NCBI GenBank assembly: GCA_032622095.1
Contig: CP136062.1
Coordinates: forward strand, 199,275,887-199,339,886
Length of the DNA stretch: 64,000 nt
Source: Siphonodentalium dalli
Taxonomy: Eukaryota; Mollusca; Scaphopoda; Gadilida; Siphonodentaliidae
Direction: 5' to 3'
Both the position numbers and the translations under genes were made by a program. The notes under the pieces were generated by a model, which was given only the letters and a program-made list of their open reading frames with translations, was not told where the DNA came from and did not search any database. How positions within the stretch are numbered: position 1 is the stretch's first letter; each line of letters starts with the position of its first letter. Positions 23,155 to 35,091 of this stretch are shown here, in pieces.

Positions 23155-24517
23155 TATTATATATTTCTAGATTTAGTTACAAACTAAATACCTGTATATT
23201 GTACAAATAAATGTTTGACAAATATATCTGTATCAATATTACCATACGGGTCATTAAAATAGATACGACGAAACAAATTTTGAAGGGTGCATGTGTCAGG
23301 TAAATTTTTATATTTCAAATGATGACAGGAGGGATATGTCTGTACAGTTGCTAAACAATTCAGTCATGCAAAAGAGGATCAAACAGTAAGATACCAAATT
23401 GCTGCCTGTGGTAGTGTTTTTTAACGAAATTAGGGACAATTAGATTTCTCTCACCCTGGTTATCCAGAAGATCATTGTGGAATCTGGTGACGATCGGACA
23501 AGGGGTGTCGTCTGTAGGATCAACCAAATTATTTAGCCATAAAAATAGTAAAATTCAAGATCACCGCTGGCAGTGATGTCTTCACAAGGACAGTTTGAGA
23601 AAAAAATATGGCTCACATCTAGCGGTGACCCAAAATATCCACATGAGAAAAAGTTCTCCAATAAAAGCTGGCTGCAGGGTGCGCCAATTGATTCAAATTC
23701 GAAATTTAGCAGGGTGTACTGCCTGTGGCCATGTTTTCCCCGCAAATTTGATGGACAAAACCACTGAATCCGTTGAATCAATATACATGTATACATGGAT
23801 TAATTTATATGCATTGTTATACACAGTACTTGTATATAAAGGTACTGAAAATAACAATATTACTAGTATACACAAAATAAACCATATATCATGGCTATGG
23901 GTTCTAATATCCGAATATGACAGCTGAGAACTTGGTATGAATTGAAGAGTGGTGGTGTCTCAAGTATATCTTACCCTCCACGTTAGAAACATGCCATTAA
24001 ATCTCATAAGTATAATCTAGCTTGAGGACAGAAGTTATCCATAAAACCCCCTTTAATTCAACCAGGTCCTCGCGCGATGTATGGTCGATCACATGATGAT
24101 CTTGGGGGGGGGGGTTATAATTGTTGTATAAAAACAGCACTGCATGTAAATATAAAATAAAATAGTGCTACATCTTCTTACAGATTATTGCCATATATAA
24201 TCAGTGACTATACAGACAGTCTGACAAAATAAAGTTTCAGTGACACTCTATCCGAAGAGGGGAATAATTCCATATGTTACAGTCAATGGAGCAATTATGA
24301 ATATGGAAAGGTGAAATTTCTAAGTAATACTAGATATCGACATGACGCGATAACATATAACGTAAATGCAATATGGCCGCTGGCGACCATTTTTTCCTAT
24401 AAAATTAAAAAAATATTTGATAGCTCTCATCTGATAGATCAATATCAAGATAAATATGAAGTTTGGTGATGATCGGATGAGTGAAGTGGACTGTGCTAAA
24501 CGGTTTAGTAATGCTTA
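23155..24517. other. Non-coding stretch with short G run
   Basis: No gene is supported. Phrases about a GATGATCGGA-like segment recur near 23485 and 24470, hinting at an old duplicated repeat. A G run of about 10 lies near 24104. Frames at 23533-23927 overlap each other and look fortuitous. Confidence 0.4.
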
Positions 24518-24855
24518 AAAGATTCATACCTTAATATTTTTATGTTCACTTTATAAACTTCACGAGTCATCTTTGTCATGTATTGAGTTTGATATCTTTT
24601 GTTAACAGTGTATAAATCATGTATGTCTCATGTTTGTTATTTTAATTTATGTGTTTATTATCATTAAATAAAGTTGCATTCCTTAAAAAGATTCTTACCT
24701 CAATGTTTTTATGTTCACTTTATAAACTCCACTGAGTCATCTTTGTCATGTATTGAATTTGATATCTGTTGTTAACAGTTTATAAATTATGTATGTCTCG
24801 TGTTCGTTATTATATTATATACACTTTATAGTGTGTTTCAGAACGAAATTTTTTT
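24518..24855 (+). repeat. Two-copy tandem duplication, about 170-bp unit
   Basis: TTTTTATGTTCACTTTATAA and TCATCTTTGTCATGTATTGA occur at about 24536-24590 and again at about 24706-24765, about 170 bp apart with few changes. Between them, CATTAAATAAAGTTGCATTC (near 24664) includes a polyadenylation hexamer, so the unit could be the 3' end of a transcript or LINE. That is inference. Confidence 0.8.
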
Positions 24856-25696
24856 TTTAATAAAATCAACAAATTTGTAAATTTAAAAACAATTCAAACG
24901 TTGTTGTATTCCATGTCCCAGCCCGGACATATGCACCAAATTTCAATAATATTCATTGAGAAACAACGGACCAAACGCCATATAGCACCCCGTATACATC
25001 TTTTATTCCGAGCTGGCCTTTTATTCCGAGTTGGCACACGTCGATTGGGGCGAGTTAGCCATGGGGCGAGTACGCCGATTCCGACACCTTCTCTATTTGC
25101 AGCAGGTATACGTTTACGCTAATTTACGCGTAATTTAATTTACAAAGTTCCCCAATTGGTATCGTAAATAGAGCGACCTTATTTGATCGAGAATGCCTCT
25201 GTTATTGATTATCAAGTTGCTATACATTAAAAACGACAAATTCACATGCTCGTTCAAGCGCAGTAGTCTATTTTCCCCATGTTAAAGGACATCCACAAAT
25301 ACTAAATAACGCTAACCTACTGCGAATGTTTGACACGACAACTGTTAACATATTTGGGCTGAAATCATCTGACGCGGTATTATTCCTCAAAATAAACAAC
25401 AAAACCATCGTTACTTGGAAATGTAGTTTGGGCTAACATTTACATAAATCCCCCACATTATTTATCCCGACACACACGTCAGATGAAAAACAGCCATGAA
25501 GTAAACGGCCAAATTGGCCGAAATGAATCGACTTATTTTTATCGCTGGAACCTGACCGGAGCTTAATTTCAGACCTCATAACGCCACGGCGCTTTGATGA
25601 TGGATTGTCATTGGCCCGACGAACGGCTCTCTTCTTGGCCTTGCATCCATCGTAGCTATTCATCCGCAGACGAAACTGATAGCACCGACCTATACT
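24856..25696. other. Non-coding stretch
   Basis: No supported gene. The block at 25525-25575 is the second copy of the segment seen at 22100-22150. The frame at 25433-25699 (-) overlaps it and has no recognisable domain. Confidence 0.45.
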
Positions 25697-26189
25697 CAAG
25701 TAAGCGAGGGGTCTGGCGATGAGTGACCTGTAGCTGTAGCCTTACTATTTTTACACATCTGTTTATAATTTGGCCACTTGCGCACCCAGTCCAGGGCGAT
25801 TTGGACGATTTCAATTTCCCAGCGAAAATTAGCAACGCATTACCAATAGCAACCTTCGAATTATTGTTTAACGTTGAGTCGAAATTGAGCGGAGGAGACG
25901 TGTCATCAACAATGTGGCTTATCTACAACGTGATTTCTTTCCAAACTTGATCACTTCAATCAGACCTTTTGTGGCACCCAAAGTACACTTGCTTGTATAT
26001 CCCGTATACATAGACCTAGTTGGTTCGAATATGACAAAGGCGAAAACTGATTTTCAGGCTGCATGCCATCACCATTAGTCGAATTGAAGTGTTGTCGGAC
26101 AGACGGTCGTACCTTATCTAATCATGTATTCATCGTAGCCTATTATTCGCAGACGATTCTGACAGCACTCAACCTATATTCAGATCAGA

Positions 26190-27930
26190 GATTGATTGAT
26201 TGAGGGTTTACGTCGTTTTAGCCGCTAGGCCAGATCACGACCAAGAACATAATTATGCATCAACAAAGATCGCATCGAAGCAACTGTATAAATAAATCAG
26301 GCAGTTGATTAGATTAAAACATTGCAGTGATGAACTATGAACAAATACAAGCACCCAAGAGGAATGTTAGTACTTGGAGTCAGGAATATAAATTCAAGAA
26401 CTTACTAGTGTGCAGTCATACTATAAACCGTATAAAAGTAGTACAAGAACAGATTATAAATATCAAATAAATAATAACACGAAATTACATCGAAATATGT
26501 AAAGCAGCTTTTAAAATCAGATTCTGCGTCAGCCGCGATCGACAAATAGTGTTTCTTGTCCTTGAAAAGTTAACCGTTTCTCAACAATCATGTGGTCAAA
26601 TTTTGAAAGCTCAATGAAGTACCTCTCTTTCTGATAGTCTCAACGTTTGAGTGACATCGTTGAATCTTGAATGCATAGTCCCAGATGGGACATGAGCGAT
26701 CCATTGAAGCAAGCGAACCTTTACAGTTTAAATTTCTTTTAAAGATTCGTACAATGCTTATGATCATGACCAGAAATAGAATCTCGTGCACATAATGGTT
26801 TCTTTACTTGTACAATGTTCCTGCATGGCCATGACCATATCCCTAACATCAAAACATCAAAATGGGTTTGGAACAAATGTGCTTAAATCCATCTTCGTAT
26901 ACCCACCCTTCAATGTCGGTGGATGCTCGCGTCGGTTGAAGGTCAGAAGATAACTATGCTGAAGAACTTTTAGTCCACCAACAGTCTTTGTAAATCTACG
27001 GACCCATGTAACACCCTGTGGTGCCAACTCCGACAATATTTCTGATTCCGAAGAACAGCTATATCGGGGATCCGTAACCCAGCTCTGCTACTAATCAATG
27101 TCTTGTGATGAGTAGCCAACACTGGTGTATGTGCAATATCAGAGCATCAGATTGAACTATCTTTGAACAGTCAATCAAGTAAGAGCCACTGATTGGCCCA
27201 GTCCTGATTGATTGAACATATTTCAATTGTCCAGCAATGCTTTGTAGCGTTTTATCAATGACAAAGATAGAAGGTCTTTTCACATTTGGGTCAAAACAAG
27301 AACCGCAGCATCATTGGAACTTGGTGAGTCATCATTCGTACGAGGAATACGTTGTTTTTTAATATGAGTTGCCCTACGAAAAGCCAATAATCGACAACTA
27401 GCACAGCAGCCGCCGTGGATTACCTTCGAATTATGGTCGGGCCAAAAGCTGGTACATAGTTGAAGCGGTGATCCGTTTAGCCACTGCATATAGCAGCCTA
27501 CCGGTTCCTCTCCACAGTGAGACTGCATGCGTGAACAATACAGGATTCAACAATCACCAGGACGAACAAAAAAGACAGGAGAGAACAGAAAAAAACATAC
27601 GTGGAAAACAATACTTCAAACATCAGACGAGCAATGCAACATATAACAAGAATTGAATCTGAAACACTGTGGAGAGGCGTGACTAGCATATTGATTGAGT
27701 CGGGTCAACTCAACCATCAACGGTGAAGAGATGTAGGACCAAAGAGGACCATGGGTTAATTCGTATCCGCGGGTCGATGCCTCGTGTGATTCGGCCGCCC
27801 TAGTGCATCCGGGACTCATGTGCCCCACGGCAAACAGGGTGCCACGTTAGGGGATTTGTACCATTCGCAGTGGGCGGTAAGCCTATTTTACCCCGGGCCC
27901 ACACTGGAGATCAAATCTAAGAAAAACTTT
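26190..27930. other. Sequence interrupting the array; possible pearl-like segment
   Basis: GATTGATTGATTGAGGGTTT followed by ACGTCG (26196-26221) resembles the start of pearl/CvA-like non-autonomous elements known from bivalves. This resemblance is weak and from memory. The rest lacks a recognisable gene. Overlapping frames at 27280-27828 appear fortuitous. A CCGGGCCCACACTGG segment near 27894 resembles CCGGGCCCACATGGG near 42413. Confidence 0.3.
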
Positions 27931-28302
27931 CGGCGATGGGTGAGCGTATAGCTGTTTGTATTAAATGGACGGACGACAGTAAACTATCTCTCTCTCGTAT
28001 GTATATACCTACGTGTAGCTGGGTCGCTGGAATGTGACAAAGGCGAACACTGATCGTCAAATTGCACGCCATTGTCAGTATTCGAATCGAAGTGTTATCG
28101 GACAGACGACCGTGCCTTATCTAATCCATTACTCATCGTAGCCAATGATATGCAGATATAATTTTATATTTATCCACATACATGTATAATCAAATAAGAG
28201 ACAGAAGTGAAGAGTTGAATGAGGGAAGCAGATCCCAGTTTGGATTCAATATATTGTAATGAGTAACCGATCAGAAATTTACCAAACGAGCTTAGCTGTA
28301 GC

Positions 28303-28667
28303 TCTTTACCCAACAGAAGGGCCCTGTGCCAATGCATTCTCTTATATATGCGAGTCGACCATAGGTCGCCTCGCATATATAAGAGAATGCATTGGCTTAA
28401 CACATTAAAAATTATAAAATTGTTAAAGAATGTAAGAAAAAAATGGTAAAAAGTGTTAAAAAAAGATTTTATTTAGGCCAATGCATTCTCTTATATATGC
28501 GAGGCGACCTATGGTCGACTCGCATATATAAGAGAATGCATTGGCACAGGGCATAACTGTAACCATCACAATGTGGTCAATGAGCCGGTTCCAATGATAT
28601 CCATATTTGTATGGTTCTGAGACAGACCGAAGATATTTTAGGCTGTTGAAGCTTTATTTGGCCGGTT
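28303..28667 (-). mobile_element. Hairpin-core element, TTAACCCTTTACCC type, both ends clipped
   Basis: Orientation is opposite to the 21458 copy, with the long arm on the right. Hairpins lie at 28329-28395 and 28478-28544. The left end begins at CTTTACCCAACA without TTAACC, and the right end stops at GGCCGG, about 30 bp short of the usual TTAA. Compared with sibling array units, roughly 85 bp of array sequence between GTAGCT and TTTCAATTTCCC is also missing. End loss and a target deletion therefore accompany this copy. Confidence 0.8.
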
Positions 28668-30430
28668 TCAATTTCCCACCGACAACTAGCAACGTTTTTT
28701 CAAAAGTAGCTTTCTAAGTATTGTTTAACATTAGGTCGAAATTAAATATCAAGCATCACAGATGATACACGTCATAAACAGAGTGGCGTATAAGCAACGT
28801 GATTTCTTTCTAAACTCGATCACTACAATCAGTTTGTGTATGCACCTCAAGTTCGCTTAATTGTAGATCCCATATGTATCGACATGGTTGGTTCACCAGC
28901 GTCTGACAAATGCGAACACTGATTTTCAGACTGCACGTCGTCACCAGTATTCAAATTGAAGGGTTGTCGGACAGTTGGCCGTACCTTATCTAATAATGTG
29001 TTCATCGTAGCCAATAATCCGCAGACGATTCTGATAGCACTCGACCTATAATCAAATCAGATAAAAACATTCGGCGATGGGTGAGTGAAGCGTATGGCTG
29101 TTTGCAGTCAATAGATGGACGACTGTACGCGCTCTCTCTCTCTCTCTCCCGTATGTATAGACCTACATGTAGCTGGTTCGCCGGAATGTGACAAATGCGA
29201 ACAATGATTTTCAGACTGCATGTCATCACCAATATTCAAATTGAAGGGTTGTCGGACAGATGACTGTGCCTTATCTAATCAATTACTCAGTATGGCCAAT
29301 CATCTGAGGACTAAGTTGATAGTTATCGACATATTATCAAATAAGAGAATGAAGTGAAGAGTTTAATTAGGGAAATATAACCCTGTTTGGGTTCATTATA
29401 GTGTAATGATTAACCGAGAAGTTTAGCCAGCGAGTTTAGCTGTAGCTTTATTATTTTTTACTTCTGATTAGAAGAGGGCCACTCGCTCCGGTCCATCCAG
29501 GACGATTTGTGCCGATTTCAGTTTCCCACCGACAACTAGCAACGGTTTACCAAAAGCAGCTTTCTAAGTATTGAATATCATTAGGTCGAAACGAAAAATC
29601 AAGCATCACAGATGATACACGTCATAAACAGAATGGCTTATTAGCAACGTTATTTCTTTCTAAACACGATCACTTCAATCAGTCTGCGTTTGCACCTCAA
29701 GTTCGCTTAATTGCATATCCCGTACGTATCGACATAGTTGGTTCACTGGAATGTGACAACGGCGAACACTGATTTTCAGGCTGCACGCCATCACCATGCA
29801 GTATTCAACTGAAGGGCTACCTTTTATCTAATCATGTATTGATCAGAACCTATCAGACGAATCTGAGAGATCTCGTTCTACATGTATAATCAGATCATAA
29901 CCTTGTTTGGAAATGAATTGATCACGATGTGCGACGCAATGACTCGTTGCATGTCGATTGCGAGACGATTAATCAATGTCGAACATATTTGCCCCAGGGA
30001 CCCTAACACACCGATACGTTCAGGCTGCATGCCATCACGAGTCTTTAAGCTGAAGGGCCATCGGACATGCGCCCGTGTTGCCTTTGTGCACTCATCGTAG
30101 CCAATCTCATGAAAACGAATCTGATAGCACTTAACCTATAACCAGATCGGATAAAGATATTGGTCAATGGGTGGGGGAGCGTAGCTCTGTTGATCTATAA
30201 TGGCATGTGAGGAGTAACTGAGCATATTTTCCCCAGTGTGCTTTACACACTGATACGTTCAAGTTTCTAGACACCACGGGTCTTCAAATTGAAGCGCTAT
30301 CAGGCAGACGACCATGTTGTCTATGATCATGTACCCATCATAGCCAATCATCTGCAGACGAGTGTGATAGCTCTCAACCTATAATCAAATCAGAGAAAGA
30401 CGTTGGGGCGATGCGTGAGTGAAGCGCGGG

Positions 30431-31624
30431 TTCCAGCAAGCAATCAGAGTCACCATCGCCTTGGAAACGGGAATATCGGGTCAGTCATATACCTGCTCCC
30501 TGTGGTATGAATCATTATTGGAGAAAGAAATAATAACAGTATGTAGGGCTTTGTGGTCGGTTAAGTATCTGCCACAAAACATAAAACAAAGTGTGATGAC
30601 ACGGTTTTACGACAGTCACGAAGAAATAACAGCTGGTACCTTAGCCTCATTCTTAGAACATACATCATTTCACAATGACATTGTATAATATCCCGTGGCA
30701 CATTCATAGTCAACTATGGTAGTTGTGTATACGATGCTGGAATGCGTCTGTGAGTCTCATTATAGTATCGTATTAAGATATATATTCAAACTTATTAAGC
30801 TGGTACAGTGTATGGGTAATTATTATTGTGCAATCAGACATTCCAGCTGTCCAGACACCTGAGGATCAACTATAGGGACAATTAGTTAAGTGTATTACAT
30901 ACGCGTTTCGATCCGTGAGTCTTCCCCAGGACCGGGGCAAGAAGGTGGGGGGTCGTGTATCAATATTCGGACTGTCACGTGATCAAATACATTTGTCATG
31001 GATCTCGATATGTTTCCACCGCCAGACTCTTGTAGTATACTCTAAATGTACCCATTCATTGCACATAAGACTGTGATTAATTTCGATGCGCGGAGCAATT
31101 ATTGTCTCGCAATCGACATGCAACGAGTTATTGCGTCGCAAATCGTGATCAATTCATTTCCAAACGAGATTATCGGTCTACGATGGAGTCCCATGTGACA
31201 ATCACAGTATGAGAAAGCTTTCCAAGGACTGCATAGTTATCCGATTTTTTTCGTGTGGCACCTGGTGGCTGTTTATTAGACTGAGATGTGCACGTTCTAT
31301 AACTGTAGACGTGTTGTGCTAACCGTCACAACTGATACGGTATCAATGTCTTCCGTGTGTAATTAAACACCATTCAAATATACAGGCATTCAGGCAATTA
31401 GTTTTGTTGTATCTTACATTTTCACCCTATCGAACCTCAGGCAATATCCTCGACTGACCGATTGAATAGAAGATTATTGTACGCATTGTGCTTAATTTGG
31501 ATGCATTGCCGTCGAGGGTATAGATCCGCAACATATATGTCAGGAGTTCTTAGTCGTACGAGGGCAATACGGGGGTCCGGCTGTGAGTTGTTTTATTGGG
31601 GGAACACGTTTGTAATTCTGGCTG
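30431..31624. other. Non-coding stretch
   Basis: No gene, hairpin element or tandem repeat was recognised. The frame at 31462-31647 lacks motifs. Confidence 0.45.
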
Positions 31625-31968
31625 AATCTGGCAAGTTTAGGGGTTAATATCGGTACTTCTGTTTGACCGTGACCACCCTCCGTGCGTATTTGGGTTTCAT
31701 TGACACCCGCGCACAGATATGGACACTAAAATCACCCCTAGACGCAACAGGGGCGGTCCGGGCTGTTAGCTTCATTCGCGGCGAACATATTCGCCGATGC
31801 CGGCATTGTGAGGGTTAATATCTACATTTCGCGACCCCTGTCCGTGCGTGAGTGAGTTTCCATGACACCCCTGCACTTATATTGCCCTTAAAATCACCCC
31901 TATGCTCCACAGGGGCGGTCCAGGCTGGTCCGGGCTGGTCCGGGTGGTGTTTAGTCACACCGCCGTAT
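31625..31968. mobile_element. Foldback-end fragment, two tandem 180-bp units
   Basis: Two units (about 31640 and 31822) share GGGTTAATATC, TCCGTGCGT, TTTC(A/C)TTGACACCC-like text, AAAATCACCCCTA and CAGGGGCGGTCC. The block ends with GTGTTTAGTCACACC (31954-31968). That matches the terminal AATTAGTCACACC of the large foldback at 42463-43510, so this looks like a detached end of a related element. GGCATTGTGAGGGTTAA at 31802-31818 also resembles the inverted left end of the element at 10296. Confidence 0.55.
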
Positions 31969-32974
31969 TCAGTATTCGCACCCGTCGTTAATTTGGTGAA
32001 ACGAATTTTTATTTTTGGCCCTACATGAGTTCTACGATTACAAATAGCTGAATATAGTCGCAACTCTACCCGTGTTTCGCGAAACCTCGCTATTATTTTC
32101 ACCCACCTTGACGAAACCGCCTCATTTGACAGATTGAAACTATTAGTACCATTGTACGTAATTACTCTTAACTAAATACACTGAGACTTGGCGTTATAGA
32201 GACGTCGTCTGATCCAGATTATGGCGCGCTGTGATGCTACTGTGCTGTACATGTACAATAAGAGCATAAGGACATAACCGAATTAACGGTTAACTACTCT
32301 CTCCGCGCAACTATAACGCAGCGAGATTGCAGCGTCTTCACGCCATCTTATGAATCGAATCACGGGATCGCCACGTCACTATGTGACCCATCATAGTGAA
32401 CATATACCAATATAAATACGAGGACGCCGCTTTCCGAAGATGACTACCACACCGTGATTCAGCAAGCCATGCCGAACACATGACGACTTGAGGCACGGTA
32501 TGAATCGAGTACCATATAATCACCGGATCGGCTGGGCACGTCCCTGATGCATAGATAAAGCACGACGACGCTATCGCACTGACACATGCCCTCCCCTAAT
32601 CAAGACAGCCAAAAGCAGAGTGATGGCAAGGTTTATACCACAGGGACCAGTCAACGCCACTATGCGCCCAATCATTTAAAGTGAATGTTTATCAGTCTTA
32701 GAGTGAGAACGCCGCTTTCTGACGGTGACTAACGCAGCGTGATTTCGGCAAGCGGATTTCGAACACATGTTGTTTCAAGACATGATATACGATTCGAGTA
32801 TACGCTATATATAACCACCTAATTCGTCACGGTACTGCAAAACCTTGATGTTATTCTATCTCATTTCTAAAACTTAAAGCCTTCTTTGGCATCAGTATTC
32901 CCTCGGGAACATGCATACAACGGCATACCCCGTTGTTCATGTACGATATGTTAACAGACGGAAAACATTAAAGC
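31969..32974. other. Non-coding stretch with a diverged duplication
   Basis: Parts of 32340-32560 and 32650-32830 share an order of short phrases (CGCCGCTTTC, GTGATT(C/T), GAACACATG, GATTCGAGTA), indicating an old duplication of about 300 bp. No gene was found. Confidence 0.45.
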
Positions 32975-33487
32975 TATATATACAAGAAAACCAATTTCAG
33001 ATATGGTAACGCGCTCAAGATCATATATTATATATACCCATGATTGTAATTATAGAATATAAAATATATTGGTTTTGCGAATTACCAACTCAGAATTCCG
33101 TTAAAATAACAATAACAACCAGCACCTAATTAACGAACCGGCGGCCGACTCGGCAGAACGAAAAATGTCTATAAAAGTTGAAATATAAGACTTACAAATT
33201 ATCTTTTTCATTTCTTTTATTTGTAATTGGCATAGCTTATCACAAACCAAAAATCAACATTATTGACACAATGTTAACGACAATAAACGAAATTGAAATT
33301 CCCACTACACCTTTTATCGGACTCGGCCTCCGGTCGCATTTCGACTTTTAATCCTCCAAACAATTCCCATTCTATAAATAAAACACCCATGCGCCCAGGC
33401 GAAACAGGAATTTCTACATTAGTATACACATGGAGCGCGCGTAATGAACTGCAAAACTGGATTTCGAACTGCTGAATGGACATAGGG
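32975..33487 (-). repeat. Dispersed repeat R1, copy b
   Basis: This is the reverse-oriented homologue of 3519-4025 and 45040-45530. It includes the GATCTTGAGCGCG... segment, read on the minus strand, that is shared with copy c. It lacks the CAGCCCACTGGGGG segment. The two frames at 33274-33537 are repeat shadows. Confidence 0.75.
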
Positions 33488-33700
33488 GTCCTCTCCCGGT
33501 ATTTGGTTATACCCCATCGATTACAAGCCATTTCCACAGCAGCTATCCTAACATCCTCGTTATCGTTGAGATAAAACTGTTCGGGAGAATCTACTGAGCT
33601 GTAGGCGATGAACTTCTGAACCGGATTTTGAACTGCGGAACAGGGTGGGGGTAGGTCAATGGTATTCCCTCATTGTATTTAGGTATACCCAGTCAATTAC
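33430..33700 (+). repeat. Duplicated segment also found near 37270
   Basis: GAACTGC...GGTATTTGGTTATACCC and GAACTTCTGAACCGGATTTT with a later AGGTATACCCAGTCAATTAC are two diverged units about 170 bp apart. A third related unit lies at 37268-37390, beyond the recombinase gene (GCTGTAGGCGATGAACTGCT). Confidence 0.55.
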
Positions 33701-33752
33701 AAGTCCAGTTGCCAAATATATAATCTAACTTAATATCCTCGTTACGAGTGGG

Positions 33753-34152
33753 TTAACCCTTTACCCAACAGAAGGGCCCTGTGCCAATGCATTCTCTTAT
33801 ATATGCGAGTCGACCATAGGTCGCCTCGCATATATAAGAGAATGCATTGGCTTAACACATTACAAATTATAAAATTGTTAAAGAATGTAAGAAAAAATGG
33901 TAAAAAGTGTTAAAAAAATATTTATTTTAGGCCAATGCATTCTCTTATATATGCGAGGCGACCTATGGTCGACTCGCATATATAAGAGAATGCATTGGCA
34001 CAGGGCATAACTGTAACTATCACAATGTGGTCAAGGAGCCGGTTCCAATGATATCCATATTTGTATGGTTCTATTGAGACAGACCGAAGATATTTTAGGC
34101 TGTTGAAGCTTTATTTGGCCGGTTTTGGCCGGTTTGTTGGGTAAAGGGTTAA
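33753..34152 (-). mobile_element. Hairpin-core element, TTAACCCTTTACCC type, complete
   Basis: The short arm is on the left (TTAACCCTTTACCCAACAGA) and the long arm on the right, ending TTGTTGGGTAAAGGGTTAA. Hairpins lie at 33784-33850 and 33932-33998. The right arm keeps two intact GGCCGGTTTT-type direct repeats. TTAA flanks both ends. The sequence right of it (34153-34186) is inverted relative to 37222-37256. Confidence 0.88.
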
Positions 34153-34541
34153 AGGCCCACTTAATTTTCGAATGCCCAGATAACAGTTTTCCATATTTTA
34201 TACCATTTGGAAGAGGAATAAAAATATATATATTCCACCAGAATGCGAAGCAGCTGTTGCCTAGAACTGTCCACACAGTGATAGAGATTCATTCCAAGAC
34301 TCCCCCTTGTCAACCCAGAATGCATCATAATTCAAACTAAGAGATAGAGTTATTCCCCTTCCATTGAGTATAATAGACTTTATAGTACAGTCCGGATCAA
34401 AATTAAATACAGGACACACCTTGGTACCTCGACAAAAACAACATGTTCCCAGTTTATTCGACCGGATCAGCTAATAATACGATGATTTGGAGCTTCCTCT
34501 TTCAAATGGTATATAACATGGAATATGTTGTATATATATAG
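34153..34541. other. Non-coding stretch
   Basis: Only the inverted match of its first 35 bp to 37222-37256 is notable. No gene was seen. Confidence 0.45.
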
Positions 34542-34683
34542 AATACACACGTAGTGTTTCTGAATACCAAATTTACACCACGAGTGGGATTGATGATTTA
34601 CCACACGAGCTTTAGCGAGTGTGGTAAATCATCAATCCCACGAGTGGTGTAAATTTGGTATTCAGAAACACTACGTGTGTATT
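34542..34683. repeat. 142-bp near-perfect palindrome
   Basis: The arms are about 65 bp with only two mismatched positions, around a 12-base loop (GAGCTTTAGCGA). The left arm begins AATACACACGTAGTG and the right ends CACTACGTGTGTATT. CACGAGTG occurs in the same direction in both arms, which causes the two mismatches. No convincing target duplication was found. It lies 408 bp beyond the stop codon of the recombinase gene, so it may be a foldback element or part of that mobile unit. Confidence 0.92.
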
Positions 34684-35091
34684 TTGTTTATACCATGACC
34701 GGTACATGAGCAAAAATGCTATGAAATCGAAATAAATCCACTTAAATTAAGACGTTTCTGTCCCACCATTCACAATCATCCCCGTTGTGTTCCCCACACT
34801 TGGCCGTACATCGACGTACACTATCACAGCTGATCAGGCGTATTGATACATTGAATTAGGTCAACACTCAATTGTACGAATATGGCATCTGTATAGCCAA
34901 TTCACAATAAAATGTAATGAAAGAGCCATAATTAAACAACATGAATATAATTGCGAATACGAATTTAATGAATATATTCAATATAAATATAACACATTTC
35001 CGGAACTCTTTTTTTTATCCGCCTGATCACAACACAGGAAACCACGAAAGTCATTTTGAAATCCGTCGTTTTTTGTTCAAATTTGTTCCGA
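34684..35091. other. 3' flank of the recombinase gene
   Basis: This is AT-rich non-coding sequence between the palindrome and the recombinase stop codon. No terminal repeat or clear polyadenylation site could be assigned. Confidence 0.4.

Larger units (their letters stand above)
25697..30430 (+). repeat. Degenerate long-unit repeat array, interrupted
   Basis: A unit of several hundred bases recurs in the same orientation with strong decay. Landmarks in order are AGCTGTAGC, ATTTCAATTTCCCA, CTAGCAACG, AACGTGATTTCTTTC, GAACACTGATTTTCAG, GTTGTCGGACAGA, CCTTATCTAATCA, GATAGCACTCAACCTATAAT and CGATGGGTGAG. Copies or parts start near 25697, 27930, 28668, 29160 and 29960, with a final part at 30220-30430. 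The interval 26190-27930 and a hairpin element (28303-28667) interrupt it. The chance frame 30419-30688 begins at its right edge. No coding capacity is visible. Confidence 0.75.

Noticed and set aside
26196-27910. Pearl/CvA-like or tRNA-derived SINE
   Set aside because: Only a short opening phrase fits; no A/B boxes and no defined ends, so kept as a remark and not a call.
30419-30688. 89-codon open frame
   Set aside because: It starts from GTG rather than ATG and lies at the edge of a degenerate array.
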